From assembly GCA_035945995.1 (NCBI GenBank), contig DASYZR010000005.1, positions 20,578 to 84,577 of the forward strand: a stretch of DNA of 64,000 nucleotides. The letters are read 5' to 3'. How positions within the stretch are numbered: the stretch's first letter is position 1; each line of letters begins with the position of its first letter. Source of the stretch: a bacterium (GTDB lineage Bacteria > Sysuimicrobiota > Sysuimicrobiia > Sysuimicrobiales > Segetimicrobiaceae). Shown here piece after piece: positions 9,016 through 16,607 of the stretch. The position numbers and the translations under genes are program-made. The notes below the pieces were generated by a model, which saw nothing but the letters and a program-made list of their open reading frames with translations, was not told where the DNA came from and searched no databases.

Positions 9016-9093
9016 GCCCCGATCGTCTAGGTCGGCCTAGGACATCGGCCCTTCAAGCCGGTAACGCGGGTTCAAATCCCGCTCGGGGCACCA
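9016..9093 (+). tRNA. tRNA-Glu (anticodon UUC), CCA encoded
   Basis: A full cloverleaf can be drawn: acceptor GCCCCGA/TCGGGGC, a D arm closing on GTCT/GGAC, an anticodon stem TCGGC/GCCGG around the loop CCTTCAA, a four-base variable loop and a T arm GCGGG-TTCAAAT-CCCGC. The 3' CCA is encoded. The loop gives anticodon TTC at positions 34-36. Position 33, almost always U, reads C here, because the loop has only one T before the anticodon's second T. The identity as tRNA-Glu also follows from its match to bacterial tRNA-Glu in the D and variable regions. Confidence 0.93.
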
Positions 9094-9147
9094 TCGAACA
9101 CATGCGCGGCCTGGGGCCGCCGCGCCGTCGCGGGTCCGGGGGGCCGC

Positions 9148-9972
9148 GTGTTCATCGAGATACTGCTCGTTTCCAGTTTTGCGGGGGTCGCCGGCGCGCT
9201 GCTCGGGCTCGGGGGCGGCATCATCATCGTCCCCGCCCTCACGCTCCTCATCGGCCTGCCCATCCGGTACGCGATCGGGGCCAGCATCGTCTCGGTCATC
9301 GCCACCAGCAGCGGCGCGGCCGCGGCCTACGTGCGGGGTGGGATCGCCAACCTCCGGATCGCGATCGCCCTCGAGGTGGCGACGACGATCGGGGCCGTCT
9401 CCGGCGCGTTCCTCGCCGGGCACGTGCCCGTCCGGGCCCTCTACATCATCTTCGGCCTGCTGCTGGCCTACTCGACGGTCGCGCTGCTCGAGCGGGTGAA
9501 ACTCGAACTGCCGGGCGAGGTCCCCTACGACCCCCTGGCGGGGCGGCTGCAGTTCCGCGGCGACTACTTCGACCACGTGCTGGGGCGGCGCGTCGCCTAC
9601 ACGGCGACCGGCGTGATCCCCGGCGCCCTCATGATGTACGGCGCGGGGCTCATGTCGGGGCTGCTGGGCATCGGCAGCGGCCTGTTCAAGGTGCTCGCGC
9701 TCGACGTCGTCATGCGCCTGCCGATGAAAGTGTCGACCGCGACCAGCAACTTCATGATAGGCGTGACGGCCGCCGCGAGCGCGGGCGTGTACTTCGCGCG
9801 CGGCGACATCCATCCGCTGGTGGCCGCGCCGGTGGCGCTCGGCGTGCTGGGCGGCGCCTGGGGCGGGACGCACGTCATGGAACGCCTGCGCAGCACGACG
9901 CTGCGGAAGCTTTTCGTTCCGGTCCTCGCCGTCGTCGCGATCGAGATGATCTTGCGCGGCCTGGGAGTGTAG
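9148..9972 (+). CDS. TauE/SafE-family sulfite or anion exporter
   Basis: The 274-residue membrane protein has the two-repeat TauE/SafE layout. Each half carries a glycine-rich signature: GALLGLGGGIIIVPAL at about residues 16-31 and SGLLGIGSGLFKVLAL near 167-182. About eight membrane segments can be counted. Members export sulfite, sulfoacetate or other organic anions, or act as permeases. The GTG at 9148 opens the frame shortly after tRNA-Glu. The DUF1634 gene follows after four bases, a pairing often seen for this family, so the two probably act together. The substrate cannot be told from sequence. Confidence 0.85.
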   Translation: MFIEILLVSSFAGVAGALLGLGGGIIIVPALTLLIGLPIRYAIGASIVSVIATSSGAAAAYVRGGIANLRIAIALEVATTIGAVSGAFLAGHVPVRALYIIFGLLLAYSTVALLERVKLELPGEVPYDPLAGRLQFRGDYFDHVLGRRVAYTATGVIPGALMMYGAGLMSGLLGIGSGLFKVLALDVVMRLPMKVSTATSNFMIGVTAAASAGVYFARGDIHPLVAAPVALGVLGGAWGGTHVMERLRSTTLRKLFVPVLAVVAIEMILRGLGV

Positions 9973-9976
9973 CGGC

Positions 9977-10393
9977 GTGCGCGAGCCCCTCGCGGTGACG
10001 GAGGCCCAGGGCAAGGTGGACATGACCGGCCGGGTGCTCGGCACGATCCTGCGCTGGGGGGTGCTGTGCTCCGCGGCGATCATCCTGCTCGGCGTGGTGC
10101 TGTTCGTGGAGCGGCGCGGGCTCCGCGTCATCCTGCTGGCCCCGCGCGGCATCCCCGTCGGCGCGGAGGACGATCCCCGCACCCTGCATCAGCTGCTCAC
10201 CGACTTCGAGGGCAACGCGCACGTGCCGACGGCCGTGACCGACATCGGCCTCCTCACGCTCATGGTCACGCCGGTCCTGAGCGTGATCGTCTCGCTCGTG
10301 GCGTTTGCGCGCGGGCGCGAGTGGACCTACGTGCTGCTGGCCGCGATCGTGCTGTGCATGCTCGCGCTCGGCACCGTGATCGGACGAATCTAA
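9977..10393 (+). CDS. DUF1634 small membrane protein
   Basis: The 138-residue protein has three hydrophobic helices (about residues 25-45, 84-107 and 115-135) and the DUF1634 pattern, including the early GxxLRxGV-like TM1 entry and the LLTLMVTPVLSVIVS segment. It starts with GTG four bases after the TauE/SafE gene and is almost certainly co-transcribed with it. DUF1634 proteins typically accompany TauE/SafE permeases and are thought to be accessory subunits; that role is inferred from the pairing. Confidence 0.8.
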   Translation: MREPLAVTEAQGKVDMTGRVLGTILRWGVLCSAAIILLGVVLFVERRGLRVILLAPRGIPVGAEDDPRTLHQLLTDFEGNAHVPTAVTDIGLLTLMVTPVLSVIVSLVAFARGREWTYVLLAAIVLCMLALGTVIGRI

Positions 10394-10457
10394 AAGGAGG
10401 GGACCGGCCCACGCGAGCGCCCGGGCCACTAAAGCATTCGTCCGCTCTCGGCTGACG

Positions 10458-10544
10458 CTACCCGCCGCGCCTGACATACCCAAGCCGCCGAAGCGCCCGA
10501 ACGAGCGTTGGCCCGTCCAAATCCCCCGGCAGCTTGTCGGTCAC
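10458..10544 (-). pseudogene. Truncated hicA toxin remnant
   Basis: A 28-codon frame starts with a GTG that overlaps the stop of the hicB remnant (GTGA). It reads VTDKLPGDLDGPTLVRALRR and then LGYVRRGG before a stop. This matches the beginning of HicA mRNA interferases, in which a helix of the type S..EVV+ALE+LGF is followed by the catalytic QRGSH segment. The frame ends just before that segment, so the toxin is cut at less than half its normal length and lacks the catalytic histidine. Confidence 0.6.
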
Positions 10545-10770
10545 GCGGGGATGCGCACTTCCTCGATCGTCACCTCGGTGTCGTCTGGGATGGGGAGCTT
10601 ACGATGGCGGAGTGAATCCACGTACAGGTGGATGGCGTCGGCTGCATTCGCGAGCGCTTCGTCCTGCGTCTCCCCCTGCGTCACGATGGCCGGAAGGCCG
10701 GCACGGTGACGGTGAACCCGCCCTGATCGTTCCGTTCGAGCACCACCTTGTACCGTCTCGCGTCGCCCAT
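10541..10770 (-). pseudogene. Frameshifted hicB-family antitoxin
   Basis: From the ATG at 10770 the translation runs MGDARRYKVVLERNDQGGFT and then VTVPAF, a typical HicB/UPF0150 N-terminus. It then hits a stop (RPS*). In the neighbouring frame the family continues cleanly as PAIVTQGETQDEALANAADA and on through IHLYVDSLRHRKLPIP to a stop at 10541. One missing base near 10690-10700 explains the break. With the truncated hicA downstream this looks like a decayed hicBA module; a sequencing error in hicB alone would not explain the hicA truncation. Confidence 0.65.
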
Positions 10771-10839
10771 ACCATCACCCGGCTTAGTCTACCACAGTGC
10801 GTCATCCACTCTCCCTGGTCCGGCCCCGGCGGTCTGGCC

Positions 10840-11418
10840 CTACCCGAGCAGGAGCGCCTGCAGCAGCACCACCGCGCCCGCGGCGCCGGCGATCATCCCG
10901 CCGTACAACAGCGGCGGCCGGCGGACGATCGCCGCGACCGAACACAACACGATCCCGACCTGAAACGACGCCACCGCGCGGCCGAACCGTTCGTGAAGCG
11001 CGTCGTACCGCTCGGCGACCTGCTGCGCGCGGTCGCGGCGGCGCTCCAGCGCCTGCGCGTCTTTGCTGATCTTGGTCTGATCCGAGGTGTACCGCGTCAC
11101 TTCGCGGTCGTAGCGGGCCGCCAGGGCGGCGGCCCGCGGCGTGCTCTGGAGGCGCAGCACGTCGCGCTGCACTTCGAACACGTGGCGCTTGATGCCCTTG
11201 GCCTGATAAAACGCCCACTGATCCGACGCTTGGTTCTGCAGCACCGCGGCTTCCGTCAGGCTGGCGAGCGAATCGTGGACCGCCTTGCCGCCGGCGAAAC
11301 TGGCATAGGCCGCCAGCACGGCGAGCAGCGCGGTCGTGATCGCGACGGCCGTGACGAGCCAGCGCGGGTGGCCCTCAGCCGGCTCGCCCTTCGACTCGAC
11401 TTCGAACCCCTCTTCCAC
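10840..11418 (-). CDS. DUF4337 membrane protein
   Basis: The protein has about 192 residues from the GTG at 11418, which has GGGAGG upstream; the longer open frame before it has no ribosome site. One membrane helix lies near residues 22-42, followed by the typical DUF4337 stretch ASDQWAFYQAKGIKRHVFE, a charged helical region with many Arg, Glu and Gln, and two C-terminal membrane helices. The family is widespread and of unknown function. The gene stands alone between a decayed toxin-antitoxin locus and a regulator remnant. Confidence 0.75.
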   Translation of the reverse strand: MEEGFEVESKGEPAEGHPRWLVTAVAITTALLAVLAAYASFAGGKAVHDSLASLTEAAVLQNQASDQWAFYQAKGIKRHVFEVQRDVLRLQSTPRAAALAARYDREVTRYTSDQTKISKDAQALERRRDRAQQVAERYDALHERFGRAVASFQVGIVLCSVAAIVRRPPLLYGGMIAGAAGAVVLLQALLLG

Positions 11419-11479
11419 TGCGCCTCCCGGCCGCGACGGACCTCCGTCGCGGCGCGACCCCGGTGACGGCGGTCGCGAC

Positions 11480-11680
11480 TCGATCGTTTTTCCGGGCCGC
11501 GCGCGCGCACTCCTGCGCATGCGCGGCGAAGTACCGGCGGGTGGTCTCGATGAACCGCGCGAGGGCCGCCGACACAAACGCGTCCCGGCGGCGCACCAGC
11601 ATGATCGTCACCCTCGCGTCGTCCGGCGGCAGCGCGTGCAGGGCCACCCGGCCCTCGGAGGCCGCGCGGGCGGCGACGGC
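11480..11680 (-). pseudogene. LysR-type regulator, C-terminal remnant
   Basis: One minus-strand frame here reads EGRVALHALPPDDARVTIML followed by VRRRDAFVSAALARFIETTR and RYF. That is the pattern of the last 50-60 residues of LysR-type effector-binding domains (...TVGLVRRRDRYLSPAARAFIE...). No helix-turn-helix or upstream part of the domain is present; the upstream sequence is instead the start of the mandelate racemase-like gene on the other strand. I read it as the surviving tail of a divergently encoded regulator of that catabolic gene. Confidence 0.5.
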
Positions 11681-11695
11681 TAAGGAGGCGTCACG

Positions 11696-12784
11696 ATGCA
11701 GGCGGCCCGGTTGACGGTTCGGGATGTGCGCGCGCGTCCGGTCAATGTGCCGGTCGATCCGCCGCTCGAGACGGCGAGTGGCACGATCGGCACGGCACCA
11801 TTCGTGCTGATCGACGTCCTCACGGAAGAAGGCGTGACCGGCCTGGGGTACGTGTTTTGCTATACCACGACGGCGCTGCACCCCACGGCGCGCCTGGCGG
11901 CCAACCTGGCGGATCTCCTCCGCGGCGAGCCGGCGATCCCCGCGGTGGTCGAAGGGCAACTGCAGCGGCATTTTCGCCTCCTCGGCCCGCAGGGCCTCAC
12001 CGGCATGGCCGCCGCCGGCGTGAACATGGCCTTGTGGGACGCGCTCGCCAAGGCCTGCCGCGTCCCGCTCGCCACCCTGCTCGGCGCGGCGCCCAGGCCG
12101 GTGCCGGCGTACGCCAGCCTCCGCGCCATGAACCCGGAGCGGGTCGCGGCGGAGGCGGAGGCGGCCCTCGGCGCCGGGTTCATCGCGATGAAGTTGAAGG
12201 TCGGGAGCGGCGATCTGGCCGCGGACCTCGCGGCGATTCGCGCGGTCCGGCGCGTCGCCGGCGATCGGACGGCTCTGATGGTGGACTACAATCAGTGCCT
12301 CACCGTCCCGGAGGCGATCCGCCGCGCCGCGGCGCTCGACGGCGAAGGCCTCGCCTGGATCGAGGAGCCGGTACAGGGGGACGACGACGCGGGGCACGCG
12401 GCGGTCGCGCGCGAGGCGCGGACGCCGATTCAAATCGGCGAGAACTGGTGGGGACCACGCGACACGGCCAGGAGTCTGGCCGCGGGCGCGTCGGACTGCG
12501 TGATGGTGGACGTCGCGAAGATCGGGGGGGTCGGAGCCTGGCTGCGCGCCGCCGCGCTCGCGGAGGCCGCCGGACGTCCGGTGTCGAGCCACATCTTCCC
12601 GCACGTGAGCGTCCATCTGCTCGCGGCCGCGCCCGCCCGCCACTGGCTCGAATACCTGGACCTCGAGGCCCCGCTGCTCGCGAGACCGCTCGCGCTCGAG
12701 CGCGGGCACGCCCTGGTACCGTCCCGTCCCGGCATCGGCCTCGAGTGGAACGACGAAGCCGTGAAGCGGTTTCTCGCGGACTGA
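11696..12784 (+). CDS. Mandelate racemase-like enolase-superfamily enzyme
   Basis: The 362-residue protein shows the complete mandelate racemase set. The KxK pair lies at Lys166/Lys168 (MKLKVG). The metal ligands are Asp197 (MVDYNQ), Glu223 (WIEEP) and Glu249 (QIGENWWG). Asp272 (VDVAKIGGV) and His299 (SSHIF) form the second acid/base dyad. Glu319 (HWLEYLD) matches the electrophilic glutamate of Pseudomonas putida mandelate racemase. Enzymes of this kind abstract the alpha-proton of a carboxylate substrate. The neighbours suggest use in catabolism of an organic acid. Mandelate itself is not shown as substrate. Confidence 0.88.
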   Translation: MQAARLTVRDVRARPVNVPVDPPLETASGTIGTAPFVLIDVLTEEGVTGLGYVFCYTTTALHPTARLAANLADLLRGEPAIPAVVEGQLQRHFRLLGPQGLTGMAAAGVNMALWDALAKACRVPLATLLGAAPRPVPAYASLRAMNPERVAAEAEAALGAGFIAMKLKVGSGDLAADLAAIRAVRRVAGDRTALMVDYNQCLTVPEAIRRAAALDGEGLAWIEEPVQGDDDAGHAAVAREARTPIQIGENWWGPRDTARSLAAGASDCVMVDVAKIGGVGAWLRAAALAEAAGRPVSSHIFPHVSVHLLAAAPARHWLEYLDLEAPLLARPLALERGHALVPSRPGIGLEWNDEAVKRFLAD

Positions 12785-12806
12785 GCGCGGCCGTACCGCG
12801 CGCCGG

Positions 12807-12840
12807 ACGGCGGGACGCGGGGAGTCCGGCGCCCCGCCGT
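12807..12840. terminator. Inverted repeat between convergent genes
   Basis: ACGGCGGG at 12807-12814 pairs with CCCGCCGT at 12833-12840 across an 18-base loop, between the stops of the racemase-like gene and the enoyl-CoA hydratase gene. No T-run follows on either side, so it is a weak bidirectional terminator at best. Confidence 0.35.
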
Positions 12841-12842
12841 GG

Positions 12843-13622
12843 CTACCGCCCGGTCCAGCGGGGCGGACGCCGTTCCAGAAACGCGGCGATGCCTTCCCGG
12901 CAGTCGTCGCTCGCATAGAGCATCCGCTGGAGGTCGCCTTCGAGTTTGAGGCCGTCCTCGAACGGGTGCGTGAGGCCGAACCGGATCGCCTCCCGCGCCG
13001 AGCGAACGGCCAGCGGCGCGTTCGCCGCGATCGTGCGCGCGGCCTCCTCGGCGGCCGCCCCGAGGCCGGCCCCGGGAACGACCGCGTCGACCAGACCGAG
13101 GCGGTGCGCCTCCGCGGCGCCGACCCGCCGGCCCGTCAGCACGAGATCCATCGCGCGCGCCGGCCCGATCAACCGGCCGAGGCGCTGCGTCGCGCCGGCC
13201 GCGGGCATGATGCCCCTCGTCACCTCGGGGCACCCCAACTCCGCGGTGTCCGCGGCCCACCGCAGGTCGCAGCCGAGCGCGAGCTCGCATCCGCCGCCGA
13301 GGGCCAGGCCGTTGATCGCCGCGATCGTCGGAATCGGCAGCCGTTCGAGTGCGAGCGGGATCTGAAAAATGGCCCGGTTGTGCTTCCACATGTCCTCCGC
13401 CGTGGCGCCGATCCGTTCCCGGAGGTCGGCCCCGGCGCAAAACGCCCGTCCCTCGCCGGTGAGGATGAGCACGCGGGCCGCCCGATCCCGGCCGGCCTCG
13501 TCGAGTGATGCGGCCAGATCCCGGCACAGCGCGGTGCTGAGCGCGTTGAGCGCCTCCGGCCGCCGCATCGTCAGCGTGACGATGCCGTCGCGCGCCTCGA
13601 GCGAGACCATCGAGCCCGTCAT
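12843..13622 (-). CDS. Enoyl-CoA hydratase/isomerase family protein
   Basis: The 259-residue protein has the crotonase fold signatures: the oxyanion-hole segment AFCAGADLRE near residues 60-69, INGLALGGGCELALGCDLR near 100-118 and the second-glutamate region LGCPEVTRGIMPAAGATQRL. It would hydrate or isomerise a 2-enoyl-CoA. Its ATG overlaps the stop of the upstream aminotransferase by four bases (ATGA), so the two genes are translated together; a second ATG four codons later is possible. The acyl-CoA specificity cannot be read from the sequence. Confidence 0.88.
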   Translation of the reverse strand: MTGSMVSLEARDGIVTLTMRRPEALNALSTALCRDLAASLDEAGRDRAARVLILTGEGRAFCAGADLRERIGATAEDMWKHNRAIFQIPLALERLPIPTIAAINGLALGGGCELALGCDLRWAADTAELGCPEVTRGIMPAAGATQRLGRLIGPARAMDLVLTGRRVGAAEAHRLGLVDAVVPGAGLGAAAEEAARTIAANAPLAVRSAREAIRFGLTHPFEDGLKLEGDLQRMLYASDDCREGIAAFLERRPPRWTGR

Positions 13623-15034
13623 CTGCGCTCCCTCCCCATGTTGGCGGCCGTCCGCGCCGTCCGCGTCCGCGCGCCGGCCAGCGCGCCGACCGCGCCGGCG
13701 ATCGCGTCGGCCAGTTCGTCGGCGTCCCGGTCGGTCATGGTCAGCGGCGGCGCCGCGATGACCGGATTGTCGATGAAGCACAGCACGCCGCGCTGCCGGA
13801 CCTCGCGCTCCAACCGGTCGAGGCCGCGGGTCCCCAGCGCCAGCGGGGCGCGCGTGTCGCGATTGGCGACCAATTCCACCGCCGCCATCATGCCGATCCC
13901 GCGGATTTCGCCGGCGATCGGACAGCCGGCCAGACGCGCGGCGAGCCCGCCTGCCAGCCGGCGGCCGAGGGCCGCGGCCCGCTCGACGAGGCCTTCGCGC
14001 TCGATGATCCCGAGGCAGGCGAGCGCCGCGGCGCAGGCGGCGGGATGCCCGCTGTAGGTGAACCCGTGGGGAACCTGCCGGCGTGCGAGCCGCTCGGCGA
14101 CCCGGCGCCGCAGCGCCAGGGCGGCCAGCGTCTGATAACCGCCGGTCATGCCTTTCCCGAGGATCATGATGTCTGGGACGACCCGCCAGTGGTCGCAGGC
14201 GAACCACCGGCCGGTGCGGCCGAATCCCGTCACGACCTCGTCCGCGACGAGCAGGACGCCGTGTCGGTCGCAGATCTCGCGGAGGCGCGGCCAGTACGCC
14301 GCGGGCGGCACGAGCACGCCGCCGGGCCCGGGCACGGGCTCGGCAAAGACCGCGGCGACGCGGTCCGCCCCCGCGTCGAGGATCGCGCGGTCGACTTCGT
14401 CCGCGCAGGCGAGCGTGCACTCGCCCAACGCGGCGCAGTGCGGGCACCGGTAGCGGTACGGCGCGCGCACGAACCGGATGCCCGCCAGGCGCGTGCCGAT
14501 GCCGCGGAGGAGCCCGCGATCGGGATCGCTGAGCGACGATCCGGCGTACGTGCTGCCGTGCGCGGAGTACTCCCGGCTGATGATCACGCGCCGGCGGCCC
14601 GCGCCCGCGGCGCTGTGGTACAGCCGCGCGAACTTGAGCGCCGTGTCGACGGCTTCCGACCCCGTCGGCACCGGGACGATGGTCTCGAGGTCGCCCGGGA
14701 GGACCGTGCGGAGGTGTTCCGCCAGGGCTTCGACGAGAGGGGAAGCGGCGTCGGTCAGCGGCGCAAAAGACAGCGTCCGCAGCTGTCCGGCGATCGCGTC
14801 GATGATCTCGGCGCGGCCGTATCCGACGAGGGCCGCCCACAGCCCGGACCGCGCATCGAGGTAACCGCGCCCGTCCGCGTCCCACACGCGCGTGCCGGCG
14901 CCCCGAACGAGACGGAGGGGCCCGCCGCGGCGGGCGAGTGTCGCCTGGACTTGGCCCTGGTACCAGACGGCGGGTGGAGACGGCGGGCGGTGCGCGGGCA
15001 TCGGGACACAGTTCTCGGCGATGGAGTCTGTCAC
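13619..15034 (-). CDS. Class III PLP-dependent aminotransferase
   Basis: The protein has about 471 residues and shows the class III motif LLVADEVVTGFGRTGRWFA followed by the PLP lysine in ILGKGMTGGY. An internal cysteine-rich insert (CPHCAALGECTLACADEV) occurs at the place where several omega-amino-acid:pyruvate transaminases have one. The likely reaction is transfer of an omega- or beta-amino group to pyruvate or 2-oxoglutarate. The GTG at 15034 has GGAGGG immediately upstream but too close to be ideal; the ATG at 15001 is the alternative. The divergent aldehyde dehydrogenase would oxidise the semialdehyde product, which supports an omega-amine degradation role. Confidence 0.85.
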   Translation of the reverse strand: MTDSIAENCVPMPAHRPPSPPAVWYQGQVQATLARRGGPLRLVRGAGTRVWDADGRGYLDARSGLWAALVGYGRAEIIDAIAGQLRTLSFAPLTDAASPLVEALAEHLRTVLPGDLETIVPVPTGSEAVDTALKFARLYHSAAGAGRRRVIISREYSAHGSTYAGSSLSDPDRGLLRGIGTRLAGIRFVRAPYRYRCPHCAALGECTLACADEVDRAILDAGADRVAAVFAEPVPGPGGVLVPPAAYWPRLREICDRHGVLLVADEVVTGFGRTGRWFACDHWRVVPDIMILGKGMTGGYQTLAALALRRRVAERLARRQVPHGFTYSGHPAACAAALACLGIIEREGLVERAAALGRRLAGGLAARLAGCPIAGEIRGIGMMAAVELVANRDTRAPLALGTRGLDRLEREVRQRGVLCFIDNPVIAAPPLTMTDRDADELADAIAGAVGALAGARTRTARTAANMGRERR

Positions 15035-15134
15035 CCCTCCGTGATCGTCGCGGGCCGCGACGGCGCGTGCAGGAAGCCCCGGGACCCCGCAGGAAATCGT
15101 CACGATACCCGAGGATCGCGAAGGGGGTACCGTA

Positions 15135-16589
15135 ATGGCGGTCAAGCAGTATCCGCTGTTCATCGACGGACGCTGGGTCGACGGCAACGGGCGCGGACGG
15201 TTCGACGTGCTGAATCCGGCGACGTCCGAGCCGATCGCCGCCCTCCCGGACGGCGGTCCCGACGACGCCCGCGCGGCCGTGGACGCGGCGGCGCGCGCCT
15301 TCCCCGGTTGGGCGGCGCGCACGGCGCTCGAACGCGGCGCCATTCTATTGAAGGCGCGCGACATTCTCGCGGGCCGGCTCGACGCGCTGGCGCACCTCGT
15401 CACCGAGGAGAACGGCAAGCCCGTCGCGGAGGCGCGCGGCGAGGTCGCCTTCGCGATCCAGTACCTCCCGTGGTTCGCCGAAGAGGCCCGCCGCGTCTAC
15501 GGCGAGATCGTGCCTCCGCCGGTGCCGCACAAGCGGCTGTGGGTGGTGCACCAGCCGCTCGGCGTCGTCGGGGCGATCACGCCGTGGAACTTCCCCGCGA
15601 CCATGGTGCTCCGCAAGATCGCCCCCGCCCTCGCCGCCGGATGCACCGTGGTGCTGAAGCCGGCGAAAGAGACGCCGCTGACCGCGATCGAAATCGCGCG
15701 GGCGTTCGAGGAGGCCGGCCTGCCGCCCGGGGTGTTCAACGTCGTCGTGGGGCGGCGCGCGGCGCCGATCGCCGAGGTGTTCCTTGGGGACCCGCGCGTG
15801 CGCAAGATCGCGTTCACCGGGTCGACCGAGGTCGGCAAGATGCTGATGCGGGGGGCCGCCGATCAGCTCAAGCGGCTGACGTTCGAGCTCGGCGGGAACG
15901 CGCCGTTCATCGTCTTCGACGACGCCGACCTCGACCGGGCGGTCGCGAACGCGGTCGCGATCAAGTACCTGCGGGTCGGCGGCCAGTCGTGCATCTGCGC
16001 GAACCGGCTCTACGTGCAGCGGAGCATCGCCGACCGCTTCGTCCCCAAGTTCGTCGACGCGGTCCGGGCGATCAAGGTCGGGCCCGGCACGGAGCCCGGC
16101 GTGCAGGTCGGACCGCTCATCAACGCCGAGACGCTGGAGAAGGTCGAAGGAATGGTGACGGAAGCCGTGGGGCAGGGCGCCCGGTCCCTCGCCGGCGGGC
16201 GGCGGCTGACGGACGGGGCGTTCGCGCGCGGGTTCTTCTACGCGCCCACCGTGCTCACCGACGTGCGCGAAGAGATGCGGGTCTCGAAGGACGAGACGTT
16301 CGGCCCGATCGCGCCGCTCCTCCTCTTCGACACCGAAGACGAAGTCGTCGCGCGCGCCAACCACACCTCCTTCGGCCTGGCCGCGTACCTGTCGTCGCGG
16401 GACCTCGCACGCGTCGTCCGCGTCGGCGAAGCGCTGGAGTACGGGCTGGTCTGCGTCAACGACGCCACCGGCTACACGCACGAGATTCCGTTCGGCGGTT
16501 TCAAGGAGAGCGGCCTCGGGCGCGAGGGCGGCCGCCACGGGATGCACGAGTACACCGAGGTCAAGTCGATCTCCGTCAACATCAGTTAG
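15135..16589 (+). CDS. Succinate-semialdehyde dehydrogenase-like aldehyde dehydrogenase
   Basis: The 484-residue enzyme has the aldehyde dehydrogenase core: the NAD-binding segment TPWNFPATMVLRKIAPALAAG, the general-base glutamate in ELGGNAPFIVF and the nucleophile cysteine in GGQSCICANR. The C-terminal PFGGFKESGLGREGG is typical of the GabD branch. It oxidises an aldehyde, probably a dicarboxylate semialdehyde, to the acid with NAD(P)+. It is divergent from the class III aminotransferase, and the FAD oxidoreductase gene follows after 18 bases. The exact substrate is inferred, not shown. Confidence 0.88.
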   Translation: MAVKQYPLFIDGRWVDGNGRGRFDVLNPATSEPIAALPDGGPDDARAAVDAAARAFPGWAARTALERGAILLKARDILAGRLDALAHLVTEENGKPVAEARGEVAFAIQYLPWFAEEARRVYGEIVPPPVPHKRLWVVHQPLGVVGAITPWNFPATMVLRKIAPALAAGCTVVLKPAKETPLTAIEIARAFEEAGLPPGVFNVVVGRRAAPIAEVFLGDPRVRKIAFTGSTEVGKMLMRGAADQLKRLTFELGGNAPFIVFDDADLDRAVANAVAIKYLRVGGQSCICANRLYVQRSIADRFVPKFVDAVRAIKVGPGTEPGVQVGPLINAETLEKVEGMVTEAVGQGARSLAGGRRLTDGAFARGFFYAPTVLTDVREEMRVSKDETFGPIAPLLLFDTEDEVVARANHTSFGLAAYLSSRDLARVVRVGEALEYGLVCVNDATGYTHEIPFGGFKESGLGREGGRHGMHEYTEVKSISVNIS

Positions 16590-16607
16590 CCGCGCCGCCC
16601 GCGGCGA

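Noticed and set aside
9016..9093. tRNA-Glu as an attachment site for an element containing the T4SS genes
   Set aside because: I found no second copy of the tRNA 3' end in the window and no integrase gene. The T4SS operon is separated from the tRNA by a Lon gene and a peptidase gene.
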